From: Gymnorhina tibicen
Lineage: Eukaryota > Chordata > Aves > Passeriformes > Artamidae
Reading direction: 5' to 3'
DNA: 64,000 nt
NCBI GenBank assembly: GCA_013399875.1
Contig: VXAZ01010787.1
Coordinates: 372,001-436,000, forward strand
Part shown: positions 26,272 to 39,190 of the stretch, piece by piece
How positions within the stretch are numbered: the first letter of the stretch is position 1
Layout of the letters: every line of letters starts with the position of its first letter
The notes under the pieces: generated by a model
What the model saw: the letters and a program-made list of their open reading frames with translations, nothing else
Database searches by the model: none
Told to the model about the DNA's origin: nothing
Made by a program: the position numbers and the translations under genes

Positions 26272-26386
26272 AGACCCTTCTCAAGAACTTTGCCAGTGCT
26301 GGGATTATGACAATTTTGCAATAGCTCTGTTTCTCATGAAGGAAAGTTCTCCCTCTTTGGTGGCCTGTAAGCACTACCAGAACTAG
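26272..26386 (+). other. Candidate terminal exon (hypothetical)
   Basis: One of the longest pyrimidine tracts of the window (about 26229-26268) ends in TTTGTAG. The following sequence is open for 38 codons to a TAG stop at 26384-26386, with a Cys-rich start (ELCQCWDYDNF). AATAAA motifs lie at 26622 and 26632, at a plausible distance for polyadenylation, although AATAAA is common in this AT-rich DNA. The frame is in phase with the 24023-24093 candidate. I recognise no protein family. Confidence 0.18.
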
Positions 26387-26721
26387 TCACCTGATGTTCA
26401 GCATATGCATTTTTAACTGTTTTTCAGTGGTCATAAATCCTTCATTAGATAGGCATTTATATACAGCTTATAAAAATAAGTAACAATCTTAAATTGTTAA
26501 TTTAATGGAAAAAAGACACAATCTTGGGTTTGTTTCTCTTAAAAAACCCACAAATATTTTAAAAGAACTATTTGAAACAACTTTACTTTAAATTAATTTT
26601 AGTTTTTATATGACACTGTGAAATAAAAAAAAATAAAATTCTTGTATATCAATTTAACATTTAATTCTTACCTTTAGAAAACTGATTTTTTAAAGCCAGA
26701 AAAGATCTGATAAAATTTTTT

Positions 26722-26830
26722 CTCAGCTCCACTATGAACTTAAGGTTTCTTTGGTTAATTATTTACTGTTTTTACATAATTTCTACTTCTGTGCCTGGTT
26801 TTCTTATCTGAAAAGTAAGATCATAAGAAA
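26722..26830 (-). mobile_element. MIR: MIR-like SINE relic
   Basis: On the plus strand the order CAGCTCCACTATGAACTTAA, then TTTACTGTTTTTACATAATT, then TTCTGTGCCTGGTTTTCTTA and TCTGAAAAGTAAGATCATAAG follows the reverse complement of MIR (ctctgtgcctcagttttcct, catctgtaaaatgggataat). It is strongly diverged, so the call rests on word order. Confidence 0.45.
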
Positions 26831-28537
26831 AAAAAAATTAAAAAGGAGCTGTACATCTGCAGTTTGCCCTGGTAGGAAGCTGAAGTTCTGCTTTGGGGGC
26901 TGCTTTGGGAGCCAGAGCCTGGAATAGTTTCTACTTTCTGGACACCAATATTGTCAGAATGTCACTCAAAGGCTCAATTAATAGAAAAAGGCATTATCTA
27001 GGGAGCAAATGGTTTTATTAATACTGAAAGAAAATTATTTAGAAAGAGTCTTGTTTGTTTGCTTATGTGTTTTTGCTTTCTAGTGTTATTGTATAAGAAG
27101 AGGAAGAACTGTTATATTGTGGTCACCCGGGAACCTTTGGTTTCTTTCAGCTCCAGTCTTCTGGAGTGGCTTTGAAACACAAAAGTCTAGATATATTTCT
27201 GAGTTGTGAATAAATATAGAATCATCTGATATGCTTTGGCCATTTTCAGTTTTGTTGGTAGTAAACACAGTAGCTGTGATTGTGTCAATGTTTAAAGTAG
27301 GGGGTTACATTACAATGGAAAAAGACAAGCACTGTTTTTCATTACTTTAGGGTTTGTGGAAAACAGAAGATATCAATAAAAATATATGTATTTATAGAGA
27401 TCTTAAGATTTCTCATGTGAGTGTTTTAAAAAATTAAACCCACACATTTAAATACTGCCTGCTTTTATATTACTTATGGCATCTGAAGAAACTGGAATGG
27501 GAATTGTCATGACACCTTATTTTGTTATTCCAAACAGCTTTTGACAGTCTTAATAACAGTTTTAATACAGCCTAGCAGGTTTTCTGCTTTTGACAAAACA
27601 TGCAATGTGTTCTATTCCTGGCTTTTTTTGACTCCTATTTATTAGGACAATCCAACTCTTATTTAACACAAAATTAATTTCCAGCCCATGATTTTCTCAT
27701 TTCCAGATATTCAAAAATATATTTCTTTTATGTCTGGTAGATTTTGAGAAACTGAGATTTCAATTTCAGCTTCATTCATCCTTATAATGAGTAGGACTGT
27801 ATAGAGAGAAGTTCTTCCCATCCCTTCTAGTTCCAGTGCGGAGAAACTAGAGAAACGGACCAAAGGAATTTGTTCAAACTGAAGAAGATCTGTAAGCACT
27901 GCAAGAAAGGCAACTGTCGTTATCCATCCTTATTACTTCCAATGTCTGGATATACTGAGGGAAGGACTTTAACTTCCTCAGTGAAATACAGGATATCTAC
28001 TCATCTTCGTGACAGAATTAATGTTCCAAGGAAGATATGTTATGCGTTTTCAGAACTGTGGCTGTAAAGGTTTCTTTAAAGGTAACAGATTCTTTCAAAT
28101 GCTAATAAGTAAATTCTTTGGAGAGTCAGGATTAAATAACAGGGTGATGTATTTCAAACTCCTACTGAAAAGTTTAGTGGAAAATGCCAGAGATGATTTA
28201 GACAGAGATTTCTGAAACCAGGGAATTGTCTGACAACTCTTTTAATAGGCAGATGCATCTGAATGAAAATCAAATGCCAAGAATATCAATGACTTTCCTG
28301 TGTCACAGTTTTTGTTTAGATGTTGGGTTTTTACTATTTAAACATGTAGAAGGAGTTATTTCTCTCTGTAGGAATCTGTGAAATGGGAGAATGATGCAGG
28401 TGAGAATTGGGACGATGAAAAAATAACACACGAACAGTATAATGGGACCCTTTTCATGCACATAGGTGAAATGTAGCAGTTAATAAAGAATGTGGGGTTT
28501 TCTCAAGAGTAGGAATTAACCCAGACAAATCCCAAAT

Positions 28538-28663
28538 TGGTTGGTTAGTTGGTTGGTTGGTTGGTCGGGGTTTTTATATCAGAAGAGAAAAATACATCTC
28601 ACCTTTTTTTTTCCAGTCAAGCTTTGTTTTGTTTTTTTGGTTTTTGGGTTTTTTTTTTTGGTA
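28538..28663. repeat. G/T-rich low-complexity tracts (TTGG)n and (GTTTT)n
   Basis: TTGG tetramers at about 28538-28566 and G/T-only runs at about 28624-28663 flank a short unique spacer. They generate Phe/Leu-rich frames with no meaning. Confidence 0.8.
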
Positions 28664-28869
28664 CAGATCCTACTCCAAGGATCAGAATAGACTGATTATT
28701 ACTTTTCAGTCCCATACCTCATCTTTGAGTTCTCAGGAAGGAAATAAAATATTCCTCTTATTCTTTTGTCTTTTAGAAACACATAGTAGAGGAAATAAGT
28801 TTAATAATAACAGCAATTTTATTTTAATTTTCACTCTATTTTTCAAAATATTTTAAGCATGAGGATACA

Positions 28870-28955
28870 TGAGGCTTTGTAGCTGAGGTACAGTGAGATT
28901 ACCCAGCATCACACAGGGTCAATGCCACTGCAAGGTTTGCAGTTTTGCCTCTTAT
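28870..28955 (+). mobile_element. MIR: Possible MIR-like SINE relic
   Basis: GCTGAGGTACAGTGAGATTA, then CCCAGCATCACACAGGGTCA and a later TTTGCAGTTTTGCCTCT follow the MIR core word order (ctgaggcacagagaggttaa, cccaaggtcacacag). Divergence is high and the 5' part is missing. Confidence 0.4.
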
Positions 28956-31900
28956 TTAGCTGTTTGATTCTTTGCACATGAGCCTACATGATGGCAGGTT
29001 CAGTAAGAAAGGAATTTCACTGTCTCCTTCACTATTTTCAGCTATGCCTTTTGTGTCCCAGAATTCCTACAGCAGGTTTCTCTTGTCCTTTACTAAGCTC
29101 CTTTGTTTAATTGCTTGTTTGCTTTAATACAGCTACAATTTTCATATGGCATTTGTACTTTTTCAGGTGTGAAGAGCCAGGTGTTTCACCCTGCCTTTCA
29201 ATGTAATGCCATGGTAGTTGGGAAAATGAAAAAAAAGAAAAAAATGCAGTACTAAGAAGGCTTGGGAGTTTCCAGCTTATCAGAATAAACATAATTTATC
29301 AGGAAATGAGAAAGATGTATAAAACCTTGTTTAGCACTATCAATATAAACAGGATGTTCAAGGAAACAAGAATGTATTTACATGTTATTCTCTAAGTCCA
29401 AAAAACAGAAGATCCCCCCAAAGCACCTGCAGAACTTCACCAAAGACTGCTGATAAGTATTTATGCTAAATCTGCAAGGAATGAGCCTTAATCTTGGTAC
29501 TCTGTGGGAAATAAACAGAAAAGTAGCCAGGTTCTGTATCCTGACCTGGAAGAGCTCCAGATCCTGGGGCTTTGTTTTTGCAAAAGTTCCCCAAACAGCT
29601 GCTGGCATTTCATTTCTCACAGGTAATGACTCACCTGCTCACAAGCAACATTTCTCAGTCCGTATCATTTCTCTAAGAACTTATTCAAACCATTTTGCAT
29701 AAATTCCTTCCATTTTTAAAGACCACTGGTAAGATTATCAACAGTTTGTAGCAGAGGAAGAAAGGAAAAGAGATATAGCAAGGTGATGAGATACAAAGAA
29801 AATTCAGAATAGTTGATTAGAACTTGAGCCTAATTGCTTAAAGCCACCTCTATGCAAAGACGGTTTGATATTCTACGTAAAATCTGTGATATTCTATGTA
29901 AAATGCATTTCAATCATGCTTTGTTCTGCTTTTCATGACGAGAATCAATTTTGTTACAATTTTTTTTTGAACTATCTAAGTGGGGTTGAAATATTGACCA
30001 TTATTTTACCTGCCCTTCTAGGGGTTCAGGAGCAAAATGTGAAAATTTTATTTTCCTGGAATAAAATTATTTCTGTGTGCCTGCACATTATTTGCCTAAA
30101 AATAAAGTTTTATTCCCAAAACTTATTATGTACTGTATAATAATTTCTTTATTTTTTCCTTTTTTTTTTTACTAATTCTGTAAAGCAAGATGATGCAGCT
30201 GTTTCAAAGAGTAAAAGCAGATAATGGGGTGTTTATCTATTGAAAGATAGATTCATTTATTTCAGTAGGTAGATGTTTATCTCTAAACCAAATTTTTTTT
30301 ATTTTTTACAACATTTCATAGAGTAAGTAGGAGCTCTCCTCTCAGATTAAGCTCTTGGCATCAAATAAATTTAAATACAGATTTTTTTCACCAGCCTGTT
30401 TTAATGAACCATGCTTCAGCTTTCCCAAAGGATCTGCAAAATGCCTTATAACTAGTTTTGATTAGCTGCTTGTTAAAATGCATGTCTATTTTTGAGTAAT
30501 ATTTATAAAGTTTTATTGTATGTGGATATGGTTTAGGACTTTTTTCTGTGATCCATGTCACCAACCTAAAAAGTAGAAAATGTAGCTACCAAATAACTCT
30601 CCAGCAAAAGGTATTGATGCCCTAATGCCCAATCTCAAGTGTCTTATATAAGTAGTTAAAAAGTAAAAATTAAATGTAAAATGTAAGTCTGCATTTCTTC
30701 CAGATCACTGTAATAGAGCACTTGGCTATGTAGTATATTCTCTCTTCAGCCTGGGCAAAATTAAAGATGACTCCAATTATTTCTAGGGGGAAAGTAAAAT
30801 GTCAAGTTATTTTTTCAAGGCCATTTTTTTCTTTGTTGCATTCTGTACTCCTATTTCTTTGAGCTAAGTGGATAGATTCTATGTAATAATGCCCGGAAGT
30901 ATGAAAACAGCACACCACAAAATGGGTGATTTGGAGAGCAGCTCACTGTGCTGTGTTTAGTGGGAATGTTGCGGCTCCTGGCTGTAAGTGGGTGGCTCCA
31001 GCCAGGGCTGATTCACGGGAAAAGGAGGAAATAATCCTTATTTAAGTCTGAAACTGTCTGATATCAGACTACAGTCCTAGTTCTCTTACTCACTGTGTGA
31101 AATGCTGTGTCCTAGGACCCCCCAGCCAACAGATTTGGTCCTCTGGCCCTGCCAGGGTGAATGATGCCATCATGAAATCCCACCATAGTGAGATGTCTGA
31201 AAAAATTTGATTTGAATGAAGTTTCTGTGAAACTTGAAAGTCAGTCGCAACTTTCTGATACAATTCTGCTTTTGGTTTATACCTAACAAAGAAGAGATTT
31301 AGCCTTCCCAAGTCTCACCTTAAGTAATACACACACATCCATATATTCTTAAGTATATATAGATATATGTGAAAGAGGAAGATATGATTGGAATGATGTA
31401 AGTTATGGTTTTAATGGATCCCTAAGGAATTTGGCGGGGTTTTTTTCTGGCTTTAAAAAAGTATTTTTCAGGTCAGCTTAAAATAAAATAAATCAGGCGT
31501 GCCATATGTCTTAAAATACTGGTATAACAGTTAATATCCAGAATTCTTCCTGTTATAACTCTCAGTGGATCCTGGAGTTTTTGTTCATAAGTATTAGTGG
31601 GAATGACAGATAAAATTAAGGATGTGCATTATAGAGTTTCTACATATTTTTAGAACTTTTGAGAAGTTTGACACCCTTTATCAGTAAGAGGGGTATTTTC
31701 ATGCATTTGATTTATCATGGGGTTCATGTGGTTGCAGTTTACAAGTTTCATAAAAGAAATTCAGGTTTTAGTATGTGTAATTCCTTGTAACTTGGGTGTG
31801 AACTTTCCACTATGGTTACATTGCAAACCTCTTTTCATGATGCATAATCATATGTTGAAGTTAGAGACTCCTTATCAAAAATATCCTGTTATTCCTCTCT

Positions 31901-33555
31901 GTAATGGATTTTTTTTTTATCCTTTTCTCGGTAATCTGGCATGAAGAGGGAACAGTTTTATCAGAGCAGCTCCTCTGCTAAATTAAGCTCTTGGACATTT
32001 AACACATTGTGAACTAACATAATTTGACTTCTCTACAAACTTTTGTCCCCTTTAAGTCATATTTCACTTGCAGAGTCTGATCCTTATGCAAAACTACTTC
32101 CTGTGTGCTGTCCCGTCTCAGTGTTGGAATGTTTGCACTGTTCCACGTTACTCGCTTTCATCTAATGAGTCTGGGAAAAGCAACTGATACCACCCCTTTG
32201 AATCCAAACTACTAATAAGGCAACGCAATTAAGTGTTTCACTCAATTTCAGATGCAATTATTGATAACACCACATCTTCAGTGAGATCCTCATGAGCCTC
32301 TGAGCTACAAGAAACACCCATAAAATCAGCAGGGTTACATGCAGAGTTCTGCTTTGTGCATTGTGTTTTGATATCAGCCTTACTTTTTCTCCTGCTATAT
32401 GCAAAAACAGCCAGTATATTTCTAGGAAAATTGCAAACATGACAGTCTTTCTATCCTGAAAGACTTTATACCACGCAGCAACCTACAGCAAACTAATTGT
32501 TCAGAAATAAAATTTTGAAAAACAGGACTAAATTTAAACATATCTCTCCTTGGCTATTAAGGCACAGACAAGATGAGAGCTAAAGGTTACTGATTTTCCT
32601 GAAAGGTGGTGGGGAGCAGAGTTAAAAAGCTTCTCTAAATGTGTTGTGTGGGACCCTGATTTTTGAAATAAAATTTATAGGAGCTCTACAAGCTGTTTTT
32701 CCCTCAGGAGTCTGTAGAGCATTTCACTGGAAATGAAAGGTTATAGGCAAGCCAGTGTTCGCACCATTGACCTTTCAATAGATGGCTTTCTACAGCAGTG
32801 CTGAATGTCTCTAAAGGATGCAAATGTATTTTCTTCAAAACACAGCAACTCTGAGCCTTACTTGAAAGCAGTCTAATTTAGAGAATTACAGGACTGTTGA
32901 GTTCAATCCATTGTATTGAAGAGCTCTGTAAAAAGAAGTTTACCTTTTCTAATTCTGACATGGCTTTTCATCCCTTGCTTTGCCCTTTACATCAATAGTG
33001 TTCCTCTTTCTTACTTTAACTTCTCAGTGTGGGTTAAGGGGTCTGAAGCTGAGAAAGCAAGAGAAGTTTTCATCAAACATCTGCTTTTGGTATTGATTGC
33101 TGGTTTGAGTTATAGATGATGTTTTAGTGGGTGAAAGACTCCAGCTGGTCCCCCTGTTCAGGGGGCAAAGAGAATTAAAAATAAAAGGTTTCTGCAGAGT
33201 TGTTATCTGTCCATGTATTGACACCCCAGGATTTGTTAATGCTTTCAGAGAACACCACCTTGCTTTTTTAGGTAAGCACTGAAAATGTTTAATGAGCAGC
33301 AGCACCATTTCCTTCTCAGGGGCTGAGAGAAGTTGGAGAGGACTTTATGTTTTTCCATGGATATTAACACTTAGAGGTATTGGGAGGGAACGTGAGATAA
33401 AATTATAGAAATTCTAATCTTTCCTCTATCTCTTGGCTGAAATTGTTCCATTTCAAGAAAACAGAAGTTAAATATTTATTGTGTGATAGAAAGAATAACT
33501 TTGTAGGTTTGCAGCTCAGAGGAAACAGATATCCAGAGCTCCCAGCTAAATGTGT

Positions 33556-33620
33556 TCATCACAGAACCAACTGGGTTGGAAAAGATCTCTGAGATCATTG
33601 AGTCCAACCTAGTTACTGAA
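33556..33620 (-). mobile_element. CR1: CR1 LINE 3' tail fragment
   Basis: In the minus-strand sense the sequence reads GGTTGGACTCAATGATCTCA, then GAGATCTTTTCCAACCCAGT, then TGGTTCTGTGATG, which is the last part of the CR1 3' UTR with a single terminal octamer left. It is only about 65 bp long. Confidence 0.8.
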
Positions 33621-34315
33621 TGGATGGGCCTCCCATGAGATCAGAGTTTCAATTTTATTCATAAAAGATAGGAGTTTCTGTGTGAATTTGAGTGTCAACA
33701 TGATGCTTACATCAGGCTTTAGAGAACCTTAAACATTAGATCAAATGAAACACAAACTACCAATTAAAACATTTTTGTTCAGTAATTGTAAATCTTAATT
33801 AGTTCATTTGGCTTTATGTACTTGTATAGAGTTTTTAAAAGAATTAATTACTTTAAAACCACAAATTTACTCTAAGTATAAGCTCAGCTTGTCTCCAAAA
33901 TGGATACAAATATATATTAGACCTTGGCAATGGTGCCTTCTTGATTTTGTAGCAGAAGTACTGACATAACATTTGGAATCCCAACTGTCTCTTTTATGAA
34001 GCAAGCCTTTCAAAAAAAAAAGAAAAAGAAGGACAATAAGCAAATCAATATATATTTTTATTTTATAATTGAAGAATATTTAATGTATCACAAAATGTCT
34101 ATACTCATTTACATTTGTCTTCAACAATGCTAATTATAAAATTATATGCTGTATTAATTAAGATAAAACATTATGAACTTACTGGACTAAACTAGTCTAA
34201 TTGGCAGAACTCTGATTAAACTGAATCCAGGAAGTCTAATGCTTTACTACTTAGCCCTAGGTAAATGTTTTTTGAAAATGCTTGACCTTTGGAAAATTAT
34301 TTAAAGAAAGAATTC

Positions 34316-34395
34316 TGGTCTGTCACTCTAAACTTGCCATCTGACCTTAAGCATGTCACATTTATTTAAAAATGTCTCTAAAATAAGATTTTTTT
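34316..34395 (-). mobile_element. MIR: MIR-like SINE relic
   Basis: GGTCTGTCACTCTAAACTTG, then CCATCTGACCTTAAGCATGT, then CACATTTATTTAAAAATGTC and TCTAAAATAAG match the reverse complement order of MIR (tctgccactnnctagctgtgt, gaccttgggcaagt, cacttaacctct, ctgtaaaatggg). The CTGACCTTAAGCATGTCAC word is the strongest part. Confidence 0.5.
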
Positions 34396-34799
34396 TTTCT
34401 CATCTTGTACTTATATTGCTGCTTTTCATTATGACTTTCTTATAAGAACAGGTGTGGGGAAAAACAGCCAAAGCGAGATATTTTCTTTAGATTTTCTCAG
34501 GGAATATTTTTAGTTGGAATTTCATGAATCTCTGATTTGCTATTAATTATATAATTTTTGAAGGCATTGGATATCTAGGAATGATAGCAGTTCTTGTTCA
34601 AGTGTAATGCCTAAATTTCCAGGTGTTTATTCAATGACTAAATTTGATTTTCCAAGGCTCTGGAAGACTTTGTCCATTTAAAGATAAGATACAAGTAAAG
34701 ATACAGAGACCTAACTGGGAATGCATGGCAAGCTCTTTCAAAACCTCTAAGCTTTGTGTTTGTTTATGATCTGTATGCTAGGTTCAGTAACTACTGTAT

Positions 34800-35170
34800 T
34801 GGCTCAATTTATTTAATTTAGTAAATTACGTAGCTGTTCAACATGATTTAGTTTTATATCGATATGCTCTTTGGATGGTACGTTTCATTCAATCTGTGAT
34901 GTATTTGATATAGCAGGTGCAGTGATTTTGATTCAATATATTAAGTATCTGATTAGATAGGTTATGTATCTGATTTGGAATATGGCTTATTTAATAGACT
35001 GTGCATTTTTTTCTGTGTAAGCTGCAGTAAATTCTCAATTTATTTAATCCAGTATGTGATATATCTGCAATATATGTAGTTGTAGTTAATGTTTTTATGG
35101 GAATCTGTAATTCATCTGCAATATTTCTAGATTTTGAATAAATTGTATCTCATATATATCCTCAGAGGCT
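34800..35170. repeat. Degenerate tandem array, unit about 55-58 bp
   Basis: Short words recur at near-regular spacing. CTCAATTTATTTAAT occurs exactly at 34803-34817 and 35034-35048 (231 bp apart, about four units). TTATTTAAT recurs near 34987 and 35040. ATCTGCAATAT occurs twice about 54 bp apart near 35063 and 35117. GTATCTGATT occurs twice about 24 bp apart near 34946. The array is heavily mutated and AT-rich, so part of the pattern could be composition. Confidence 0.3.
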
Positions 35171-38100
35171 AGAAGGCGACTTTAAATCATAATGTGAAGA
35201 ATACTAAGCAAGCTCATTTGTGGCGAATATCACCGGATGCAATCACACTTTATAAATGTTGCCATTTGTGAAGCATCTTGAATTCTAAATGGCCTCCACA
35301 ATGCAACAGCAGTGTACTTTAGACTGCATGTTCCAAAATTATTGGTTAGATAAAAACAATCTATTAGAGACACTTGACAGCAATACTGTAACCTTCTTGG
35401 GAGACACATTTGCAGCACTTCTTTTATAACCCTAAGAAATTATAGTAGAGACAATAAACACAGTAACACACAGAAGATCCAGGCCAAGATCTAGCCATGT
35501 TGCTTGCTGGGCATCCTTAATTCTGCTAACTGAATTCTGGAATTGTGTGACGTCTGTATCTTCCTATGGTTTATAAGGTAAGCCCTAAATGAATGTTTGA
35601 CCAGTGTGTAGGAAGCCAAACAAAAGACATTTCAGATTTCACAACTCTAATACTGACATCTATTTTTCAGGTGATACCAAAAAAAAAAAAAAGGTCAAAA
35701 CAAAGAAAATAATCCAAAAGCCCTGTTTAAGACACTGCACTTGTAAAGAAATATTTATGTTTCCAAGAAAAGTCTTTCTCTCAGAGCTGTTGATCTGTTA
35801 ATGATAAACTTCTTGATCAGATATTGACAGTAGAGCCAGCTATAAAAATCAAGGATAATTTCATTAAGAATCTAACCATTACGTTATAGAATAAGGAAAG
35901 GAAAAAAGATCATCTGAAACCTAATGACACAGTTAAGGCAAAACCACAATATTTGGAGCAGAAATTGGATCATCTTGTGGATTCCATCCTATATATTAGT
36001 CAGGGCAGTTTCTAGAATTCTTTTCTTAATCCCATGATTGTTTTTAAACAGCTTAACAGATTTAGGTAATTGTAATATTTCCATAAAGAAGAAATTTACA
36101 TATTCTCACTGTTGTAAAAATATTCAACCAGAGGTGAAGGTGGAAAATCATATAAATGGCTACTTTTTTCAATTAAATTTTAAAAAATCCTAAGGGAAAC
36201 GGGTAAAATCATTGCAGTGATTCAAAACCAGAATTCCATATTTCCTTTCGTTAAGAATATTTTATATTTTATCATCTCTTACTGTGTAGAAGGAAAAAAA
36301 AGAAAGAAAACCACCTTCAATCTTACAATTTTTTTTGTCTATTAAGAGGAATATTTATTCAGTTATAGATTTGATCTTTTTCTCCCCTGAAAAAATCCAG
36401 TCCTCTCTGTCATTGGCTGTGAATTGCACTACATGTCTACTTGATATAACTTATGAAAGTAGGAATTTTAAAGTGTAAAGGATCCCTACCTACTCCTCCA
36501 GTCAGTTGATAGGATACTGAAATGGTTTTAGTGTGTCAAGTACATTAATTTATCTCCATCTACATTTCATGCCAAGATAGAAAAACAGATAGCTAGCAGA
36601 TAATTAATTCTACTTCACAACTAATAGAGGCATTCTAAACAGAACAGTGACAGATGAGTACTACTTTCTATTTTACTTTGTAGTTCTAAAATAGTGGTAA
36701 AATGTTTAAATGTTTGCAATGAAAAAATGTGTAAAATAATTTAGATATTGTCTGGCTTGTAGTGTAGAGATTTAATACTTACTAGTGCTTTAAAACAAAA
36801 AGCTAGGTGTGGCAGGAGACAGGAGGGAAAACAAAATATAATTCCTGGAAATTAATGGTGAAAAGAGTCCAGAAACTCCCTTCTCTTCATCCAGACTAAC
36901 TGGACTGCTGCAAGAAAATGTTTCATTGTACCTTTGTCACCAAAACTGATAAAATTTCACGTCACTAAAACTGTAATTTAAGAGTGTCTTGGCCCATATT
37001 TTTGTGTATGTGCCCACCATTCCTCAGAATGTGGTGGGACAGTCAGATACAGGTATGGATTCATTACCTGTCTGAGTCTTACTGTGCTGCCTCACATGTT
37101 GTAATTGCTGCTTTAACACTGTCCTGGTTCACGGTGCACTATTCCCACAAATGCCTTTCATAGCTGAAAAAGGGTTGCTGAGGACTCTCACTTGTAATGA
37201 AAAATTTAAATTTTCCCCCTTCTCCTCCAGCTATTTCTGTAGATTGGAATGTGAAAGATGCAGAAGCTTACCTTTAGCCATGAGTACCTTAGGTTATCCC
37301 AATTTTGTGAATCAGTCTCGAGGGAGCCATGACTGCTGATGCAATTTAACTCAGTGTTAAGGGCTAATCTAAAGATAGGTGTGCTGTAAAACCTGCCAGC
37401 ATGGCTCTGTCAGAGGTCTGATGAGTTATCTCTGACCAATGTGGAACTGCTGGCAGAAGTTAAATTTAGATTTAGTTAAAGAAGACAACTGAAGAACCCA
37501 AACTGACTTTCTCTGGTAAGACTTTATATGCCCCAGGAGAACTAGCATAACTATTTATAAAATAATAATTCTGCTGATGGATGTTAGGTCTAAAGGAAGG
37601 GTGGCAGTTCTCTTGTCTGGTGATTGACATCCAAAAATTGCTGTCACATTCTGAGATACTTGCTCAAGATTCTCTTCGAGTCAACAGGGAGAAATAGTCA
37701 CCATCAGGTACTAATTCTAAATATTTGGGATTAACTAGCTGTTAAACCTTTAGCCTCACATGAGAAGAAATTCATCTTGGTAACATTTTGCTAACAGTGC
37801 ATTTCAGAATCGAAGTATTGATAATTAATTACAAGTGTATGTGAGGCCTAATTTCAATTAGTTCAAAGCACAGCTGATATTTTTATTATCATACATCATC
37901 CAAAATAATTCTAATCATCCTCAATTTTGTAGTTTGAGGATATTATTACAAAGATTGAAACAAGTCTTGTTTTGCACTTCAGTTGAGTAGCTTCTGTCAT
38001 GGGTACAGTGCTATAACTTCCTTCAAGTTCTAAGAAACACCTCAGCAAACACCTCAAGCAACAAGTCAGTTTATTATAGTATGAGTTTACACAAGATTCT

Positions 38101-38989
38101 GAGAGATTAATTTCTGTGTTTTTGCAAATAATTAATCTGTGTTTAATTCTTATTTGCAATGTAAAAGCCCTCTGCCTCCACTGTTCGTTCCTGGAAACTT
38201 GAGCAAGATCAGACCTGTTGGCTGTCGGACACTGAACGCAAACAGATAACTTCTTGTTACTATTCATATCATAATCAGGTAGTGCTTCCTTATCTGATTC
38301 AAAATTAATATAATGTAAAATGAATGATAAATAAAAGTCAGATTTCATATAATATTTAAGTAAAGATATCAAGTACAATTTGGATTTATTTTCTTTTAAG
38401 TATCTCTTAGTGATTTTTCATGAGATCATTTGAGAACTCCACGTTTCGATAAATTCATTAACAGAAATATCTGAAATTCACTTTAAATGCATTTGCTCAA
38501 TTAAAATTTACTTGAGGTTGTTTCTGCTCAATCTCTTGGCATCTAACATAAAGCCTATTTGAACTCTATTAAAAATCCCAGGAGTTGCTCTGTTGGTTCA
38601 CTTACAGTTTTCAGCAGCTGCCCTGAAAGTTCACACAAAAACCCATACTACAAGAAATCCAACACTACCTCTTGAAGACTTAGAAAAGTCTAAAGTGGAT
38701 TCTACAGACCTATTCAAAGAAATGGTAAATTAGTAACTTTCAAAGTATTAGCAGAGCATGCTTAAAATTATAATCAGCTTAATTCAGAATTCTGTCAGCT
38801 AGTTTTATTTTAAGAGTCTGATAAATTAGCAAGTGTATTTCGTTAGTATTTTTTCAAATTTATGTGATGTTATATTTCAACAATGGTGCAGATACAGATT
38901 TTAGTTATTACCTGCCACCAGTAATGACAGTGTTTAATGTTTATCCTCTCCAGGCTGTGATGCCTTCTGACTTTGTAGAGCCACGGGTA

Positions 38990-39190
38990 TAATGTCATTG
39001 AAAATCCAAGTACTTACACAGATGACTGCAATTAATGTTAAAGGGAACTGGAGATTTATACGTGCCACTGCCATTATCACTAATGGAAATTTCACATGTA
39101 AATTGCCATGCATGGAAATAATATGCTTCTTAGTAGGCTTTATCTAAAAGTCATCTGTGCAAGCAGTCAATTTAAATCATTTATTCAGTC
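38990..39190. promoter_or_regulatory. Candidate conserved noncoding element
   Basis: A run of unique sequence free of simple repeats, with AATTGCCATGCATGGAAATA (near 39101), GCAATTAATGTTAAAG (near 39028) and other clustered homeodomain- and POU-like words. It has the texture of a vertebrate noncoding element, but conservation cannot be seen from one genome. Confidence 0.15.

Larger units (their letters stand above)
26387..33555. other. AT-rich intergenic or intronic DNA
   Basis: No gene is recognised. Features inside are two MIR-like relics (26722-26830, 28870-28955), G/T-rich tracts (28538-28663) and a 21-bp tandem duplication at 29866-29907 (TGATATTCTAYGTAAAAT units). A GC-richer patch at 30940-31040 and another at 31100-31160 have no assignment. 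Confidence 0.55.

Noticed and set aside
37911..38378. 155-codon minus-strand frame
   Set aside because: The part at 38160-38290 looked exon-like, but no donor consensus follows and no family is recognised.
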